Of a DNA stretch of 9,890 nucleotides, positions 7,732 to 9,890 are shown in pieces. Numbering within the stretch: position 1 is the stretch's first letter; the number at the start of each line of letters is the position of its first letter. The DNA comes from Klebsiella pneumoniae (GTDB lineage Bacteria > Pseudomonadota > Gammaproteobacteria > Pseudomonadales > Azotimanducaceae): NCBI GenBank assembly GCA_945878745.1, contig CAMDVY010000076.1:1-9890 (forward strand), given 5' to 3'. The notes beneath the pieces were generated by a model. It was not told the DNA's origin. It was given only the letters and a program-made list of their open reading frames with translations, and ran no database searches. Position numbers and translations under genes: made by a program.

Positions 7732-8372
7732 ACACGACCTCAGTTGTCGCCGCAGGAATCATCGAGCGGAATCCTGCCTGGGTTCAGCTGCTCGGCCTGT
7801 GTCCACTGCTGGCGGTTTCTTCAAGTGTGGTCAACGCGCTGGGACTCGCCGCGGCGTCGGCGCTGGTGCTTGTCGCCAGCAACACGATCATCTCCATGTT
7901 GCGAAACGTGCTGCCGGATTTCGCCAGGTTACCCGCCTTCATGTTGTTGATCGCGGGACTTACCACCCTCGCCGTCATGCTGATGGAGGCATTTGCCTAT
8001 GAGCTGTACCTGGGCATCGCGTTGTTCGTGCAGATCATCGTCACCAACTGCATCATTCTTGGCCGTGCCGAGGCCTTTGCCAGTCGACAACCTGTGTGGT
8101 CTTCGCTCCTCGATGCGGTGGGGACGGCGGCAGGCTTTGCCATCGCGTTGATCGTGCTTGGTGCGGTGCGCGAAGTCATCGGTCAGGGCACACTCTTCGC
8201 AAATCTGGATCAACTGCTGGGTGCAGGCGCGGCATCGCTGACGATTCAGATTCTGCCGGAACACCAGCGGTTGTTGCTGGTAGCGCTGCCACCGGGTGCC
8301 TTCATCGTCGCCGGGCTGCTGATGGCGCTCGGTCGTGTTCTTTTTCGCCAGACAGACAAATCAGGAGTGTGA
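7728..8372 (+). CDS. rnfE: Rnf/Rsx electron transport complex subunit E (membrane)
   Basis: This 214-residue polytopic membrane protein of the RnfE/NqrD family is the pseudo-symmetric partner of RnfA. The N-terminal NPAWVQLLGLCPLLAVS carries Cys25, and VQIIVTNCIILGRAEAFAS carries Cys108. These match the half-sites that, with the RnfA cysteines, hold the intramembrane [2Fe-2S] cluster. VLGAVREVIGQGTLF is a further family signature. The start codon is TTG at 7728, supported by AGGAG 7 nt upstream and by overlap with the rnfG stop. The length is slightly under E. coli RsxE (about 231). It ends just before nth, and its last codons contain the nth ribosome binding site, so the operon runs on into the DNA repair gene. 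Confidence 0.95.
   Translation: MNTTSVVAAGIIERNPAWVQLLGLCPLLAVSSSVVNALGLAAASALVLVASNTIISMLRNVLPDFARLPAFMLLIAGLTTLAVMLMEAFAYELYLGIALFVQIIVTNCIILGRAEAFASRQPVWSSLLDAVGTAAGFAIALIVLGAVREVIGQGTLFANLDQLLGAGAASLTIQILPEHQRLLLVALPPGAFIVAGLLMALGRVLFRQTDKSGV
8363..8367 (+). promoter_or_regulatory. Ribosome binding site deciding the TTG start of nth
   Basis: AGGAG is located in the final codons of rnfE, 9 nt before TTG 8377. It favours that start over the in-frame GTG at 8335, deep inside rnfE, and the ATG at 8401. Confidence 0.7.
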
Positions 8373-8376
8373 TCCG

Positions 8377-9006
8377 TTGAGAGATGTCGATATCAGCCTG
8401 ATGTTCACCCGACTGCAAGTCACGATGCCGGAGCCGACTACTGAACTGAGCTACGACACGCCGGTCCAGCTGCTGATCGCAGTCATGCTCTCTGCGCAGG
8501 CAACCGATATCAGCGTCAACAAGGCCACACAACCCCTATTTGCAAAGTACAAAACGGCAGCCGACATCAAGCGACTGGGTGTGAAGCGCTTGAAGAGTTA
8601 CATACGCACCATTGGCCTGTACAACACGAAGGCTGAAAACGTGGTGAAAACCTGCGCGATTCTCATTGAACAACATGCTGGGGAAGTGCCAAAGGATCGG
8701 GAGTCACTGGAAGCACTGCCAGGTGTAGGTCGCAAGACGGCCAATGTGGTGCTCAATACCGCCTTCGGACAGCCAACCATAGCGGTGGATACACACATCT
8801 TTCGCGTGTCCAACCGAACGGGTCTGGCTCCAGGAAAGGATGTTCGGGTAGTCGAAGACGAGCTGCTGCGGGTCGTGCCGGACGAGTTCAAGAAAGACGC
8901 CCACCACTGGCTGATCCTGCACGGGCGCTATACCTGCATCGCGCGCAAGCCGAAGTGCGCGGACTGTGCTATCGCAGATCTGTGCGAGTACATTGAGAAG
9001 GCGTGA
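8377..9006 (+). CDS. nth: Endonuclease III, base-excision DNA glycosylase/AP lyase
   Basis: This 209-residue protein removes oxidised pyrimidines from DNA and cleaves the resulting abasic site. The helix-hairpin-helix LPGVGRKTANVV contains catalytic Lys120, and VDTHIFRV contains Asp138. The C-terminal [4Fe-4S] loop has Cys187, Cys194, Cys197 and Cys203 (C-x6-C-x2-C-x5-C). By my recollection of E. coli Nth, all these residues fall at identical positions when translation starts at TTG 8377, a strong argument for that start along with the AGGAG upstream. A start at GTG 8335 would add 14 unsupported residues. It begins 4 nt after the rnfE stop, a pairing of rnf genes with nth that is widespread in gammaproteobacteria. 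Both Nth and Rnf are Fe-S proteins linked to oxidative stress, which may explain the linkage, but that is inference. Confidence 0.97.
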   Translation: MRDVDISLMFTRLQVTMPEPTTELSYDTPVQLLIAVMLSAQATDISVNKATQPLFAKYKTAADIKRLGVKRLKSYIRTIGLYNTKAENVVKTCAILIEQHAGEVPKDRESLEALPGVGRKTANVVLNTAFGQPTIAVDTHIFRVSNRTGLAPGKDVRVVEDELLRVVPDEFKKDAHHWLILHGRYTCIARKPKCADCAIADLCEYIEKA

Positions 9007-9014
9007 AGTCGCAT

Positions 9015-9050
9015 GGAGCGGGAGAGGGAGAGGGAGAGGGAGAGGGAGCG
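9015..9050 (+). repeat. Purine hexamer tandem repeat, six GGAGNG units, with G-quadruplex motif
   Basis: Starting 8 nt after the nth stop there are six tandem hexamers: GGAGCG, four copies of GGAGAG, then GGAGCG. The end units carry the same A-to-C change, so the array is symmetric. Read in another register it gives five GGG runs, each separated by AGA, which fits the classic intramolecular G-quadruplex pattern on the plus strand and in any nth read-through mRNA. The perfect internal units make copy number likely to vary between strains. It lies outside any credible coding sequence. Confidence 0.9.
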
Positions 9051-9065
9051 GTGCATCCATGCACC
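9050..9065. repeat. Short perfect inverted repeat next to the hexamer array
   Basis: The sequence ggtgcatccatgcacc has 7-nt arms that are perfect reverse complements around a central CC; as RNA it gives a 6-bp stem with a TCCA loop. It abuts the last repeat unit and precedes a longer hairpin. No T-run follows it, so on its own it is not a standard terminator; it may belong to a repeat unit together with the hexamer array. Confidence 0.6.
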
Positions 9066-9069
9066 ACCA

Positions 9070-9098
9070 AAGCAGGTCTGGTGAGTCAGACCTTGCTT
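9070..9098. terminator. Bulged hairpin between convergent nth and the bacteriocin-like gene
   Basis: Arms 9070-9080 (AAGCAGGTCTG) and 9087-9098 (CAGACCTTGCTT) pair as an 11-bp stem with one bulged T and a 6-nt loop. It overlaps the last bases of the minus-strand peptide gene and lies about 60 nt after nth, the usual place for a shared terminator of convergent genes. Only a short T-tract follows on the minus strand (GCTTTGG), and there is none directly after the stem on the plus strand, so intrinsic termination may be weak. Confidence 0.5.
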
Positions 9099-9330
9099 AT
9101 TGCTGCGTTTTCTTGGTTTCCCAATAAATCGCAACCCCGGCCGCAATGACCGCTGCACCAATGGCAACTCCTGCGGCCACGGGGAACGCGACGGCTCCTG
9201 CAACTCCAACGGCGCCCAGTCGCAGGCCGAGCCCCCGCAAGGCCATCGAAGTTCCAGCTGCAGAAGCGGATCGAGCAGAGTTGCCACCACCAGAAACCAC
9301 ACCAATCTCTTCACAAGTCAATTCACGCAT
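9097..9330 (-). CDS. Small double-glycine leader peptide, class II bacteriocin-like precursor
   Basis: This 77-residue peptide begins MRELTCEEIGVVSGGG, a typical double-glycine leader: hydrophobic positions spaced before Gly14-Gly15, the site normally cut by a C39-peptidase ABC exporter. Cleavage after Gly15 would leave a 62-residue product, net basic (Arg20, Arg32, Arg37, Lys73, Lys74 against Glu71). Its long Gly/Ala/Val-rich core at about 29-70 carries GxxxG motifs at 35-39 and 54-58 and ends in IYWETKKTQQ. Such a body resembles pore-forming class II bacteriocins, especially two-peptide types. The ATG at 9328-9330 is favoured because AGGAAA lies 6 nt upstream; a longer frame from TTG 9408 adds 26 residues unlike a leader. 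No exporter, immunity protein or second peptide is visible, and Gly/Ala-rich membrane peptides are easily over-interpreted. It could instead be a secreted peptide with another role. Confidence 0.72.
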   Translation of the reverse strand: MRELTCEEIGVVSGGGNSARSASAAGTSMALRGLGLRLGAVGVAGAVAFPVAAGVAIGAAVIAAGVAIYWETKKTQQ

Positions 9331-9336
9331 GTTTGC

Positions 9337-9342
9337 TTTCCT
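9337..9342 (-). promoter_or_regulatory. Ribosome binding site of the double-glycine peptide gene
   Basis: Reading the minus strand, AGGAAA is followed by 6 nt and then ATG at 9330. It fixes the start exactly at the MRELT leader rather than at the upstream in-frame TTG. The rest of the 183-nt gap up to 9513 holds no gene I can support; no clear promoter was recognised, only a TTGATA-like hexamer (9432-9437) with poor -10 partners. Confidence 0.68.
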
Positions 9343-9513
9343 GTCAGTTGTTTTTTTCGGTGTGGGCAAGACAGGTTCGGTTGATCCAAGCCCGACCTGC
9401 ACACCCAATCAACTTAAGGGCAGCGCAGTGATATCAAGGTGAGATTGCAGTCATATCAGTTTGCAGACATCGTTGACGGTGGTTGTAAGACTTCGTGCCT
9501 TCACACGGGCATC

Positions 9514-9890
9514 TCAGTTGGCGAGATCACCGACTGTTTGCCAATAGGTCTCAAGCGCCCTGATGTGGTCGCGTGGCGACAGCAGCCCGTCGCCCTGTCC
9601 GCGCAGGGCCATAGCCCGCATCGATACATAGTCGACATCTGCCGCTATCAGTTCTTCGATCTCCTGGCGCCAGCGCGCTGCACCAGACTGGTAGTTGAGA
9701 AAGGACTCTGTACCGAACTCACTCTTTTTCCGCCCAGCCGCCGCGAGCGCATCGCGCACCTTGGTCAGCGCCGCAAGATTTTCCTTATGCCCGCTGCCGA
9801 ACATGAATCCATCGCCAATGGTCGCCGCCCGACGGAAGGCAACATCCGTAAACCCGCCAAACCAGATGGGAATCTGACGCGACGGCAGCG
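9514..9890 (-). CDS. Luciferase-like (LLM) flavin-dependent oxidoreductase, C-terminal part
   Basis: The frame is open to the window end, so only the last 125 residues are visible; the stop is TGA at 9514-9516. The visible N-terminal piece reads LPSRQIPIWFGGFTDVAFRR, followed by AATIGDGFMF. This is the characteristic late segment of the luciferase-like monooxygenase family (IP-[IV]-W-x-GG ... RRAA ... GDG), where the protein backbone contacts the flavin phosphate. The following helices (LAALTKVRDALAAAGR, then HIRALETYWQTV) fit the C-terminal part of the TIM barrel. Members use FMNH2 or F420 to oxidise diverse substrates; neither the cofactor nor the substrate can be told from this fragment. 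The ATG at 9804 is internal and not the true start. It is on the same strand as the double-glycine peptide gene, 183 nt upstream of it, but there is no evidence the two work together. Confidence 0.85.
   Translation of the reverse strand, partial: LPSRQIPIWFGGFTDVAFRRAATIGDGFMFGSGHKENLAALTKVRDALAAAGRKKSEFGTESFLNYQSGAARWRQEIEELIAADVDYVSMRAMALRGQGDGLLSPRDHIRALETYWQTVGDLAN

Noticed and set aside
8928..9314. Minus-strand frame reading the purine repeat as Leu/Ser or Pro/Leu repeats
   Set aside because: It overlaps nth and the double-glycine peptide gene, and the repeat-coded residues are an artefact of the hexamer array.
9429..9458. tgatat...atatca inverted repeat upstream of the peptide gene
   Set aside because: The arms are only 6 nt with an 18-nt spacer and AT-rich, so this is expected by chance; no regulator is known to fit.

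Overview
The window looks like a chromosomal segment of a gammaproteobacterium with moderately high GC content. The order metG - rnfABCDGE - nth, the close similarity of nth to the E. coli enzyme, and a GGAGAG-type purine repeat after nth suggest a lineage near Xanthomonadales/Lysobacterales. That placement is inference from gene order and remembered family resemblance. No mobile element, tRNA, rRNA or CRISPR array was seen.

Layout. Positions 1-830 hold the 3' part of a serine hydrolase of the class C beta-lactamase/esterase type. Positions 939-1889 hold an alpha/beta hydrolase of the HSL (family IV) type. From about 1967 to 9006 runs a tightly packed plus-strand block: metG (methionyl-tRNA synthetase), then the six Rnf/Rsx genes in the order A-B-C-D-G-E, then nth (endonuclease III). 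Gaps in this block are 13 nt or less, and three junctions overlap stop and start codons (GTGA, ATGA, TTGA), so translation is probably coupled.

The Rnf complex is a membrane electron-transfer machine that links NADH and ferredoxin-like carriers through FMN and Fe-S centres. In some bacteria it keeps the SoxR sensor reduced. All six subunits keep their cofactor-binding cysteines or flavinylated threonines. Most are shorter than their E. coli counterparts, and RnfC lacks both the usual N-terminal segment and the long repetitive C-terminal tail. RnfC also has altered residues in its flavin/NADH domain. This is a compact, divergent Rnf.

nth is followed by a 36-bp purine hexamer repeat (a textbook G-quadruplex motif on the plus strand), a short perfect hairpin, and a longer bulged hairpin. 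The longer hairpin lies between nth and a convergent minus-strand gene. That gene (9097-9330) encodes a 77-residue peptide with a double-glycine leader and a hydrophobic Gly/Ala/Val-rich body, resembling a class II bacteriocin precursor. Past a 183-nt gap, on the same strand, is the C-terminal part of a luciferase-like flavin-dependent oxidoreductase, cut by the window end.

The two points most worth following up are the double-glycine peptide, which has no visible exporter or immunity gene in the window, and the reduced, sequence-divergent Rnf complex.
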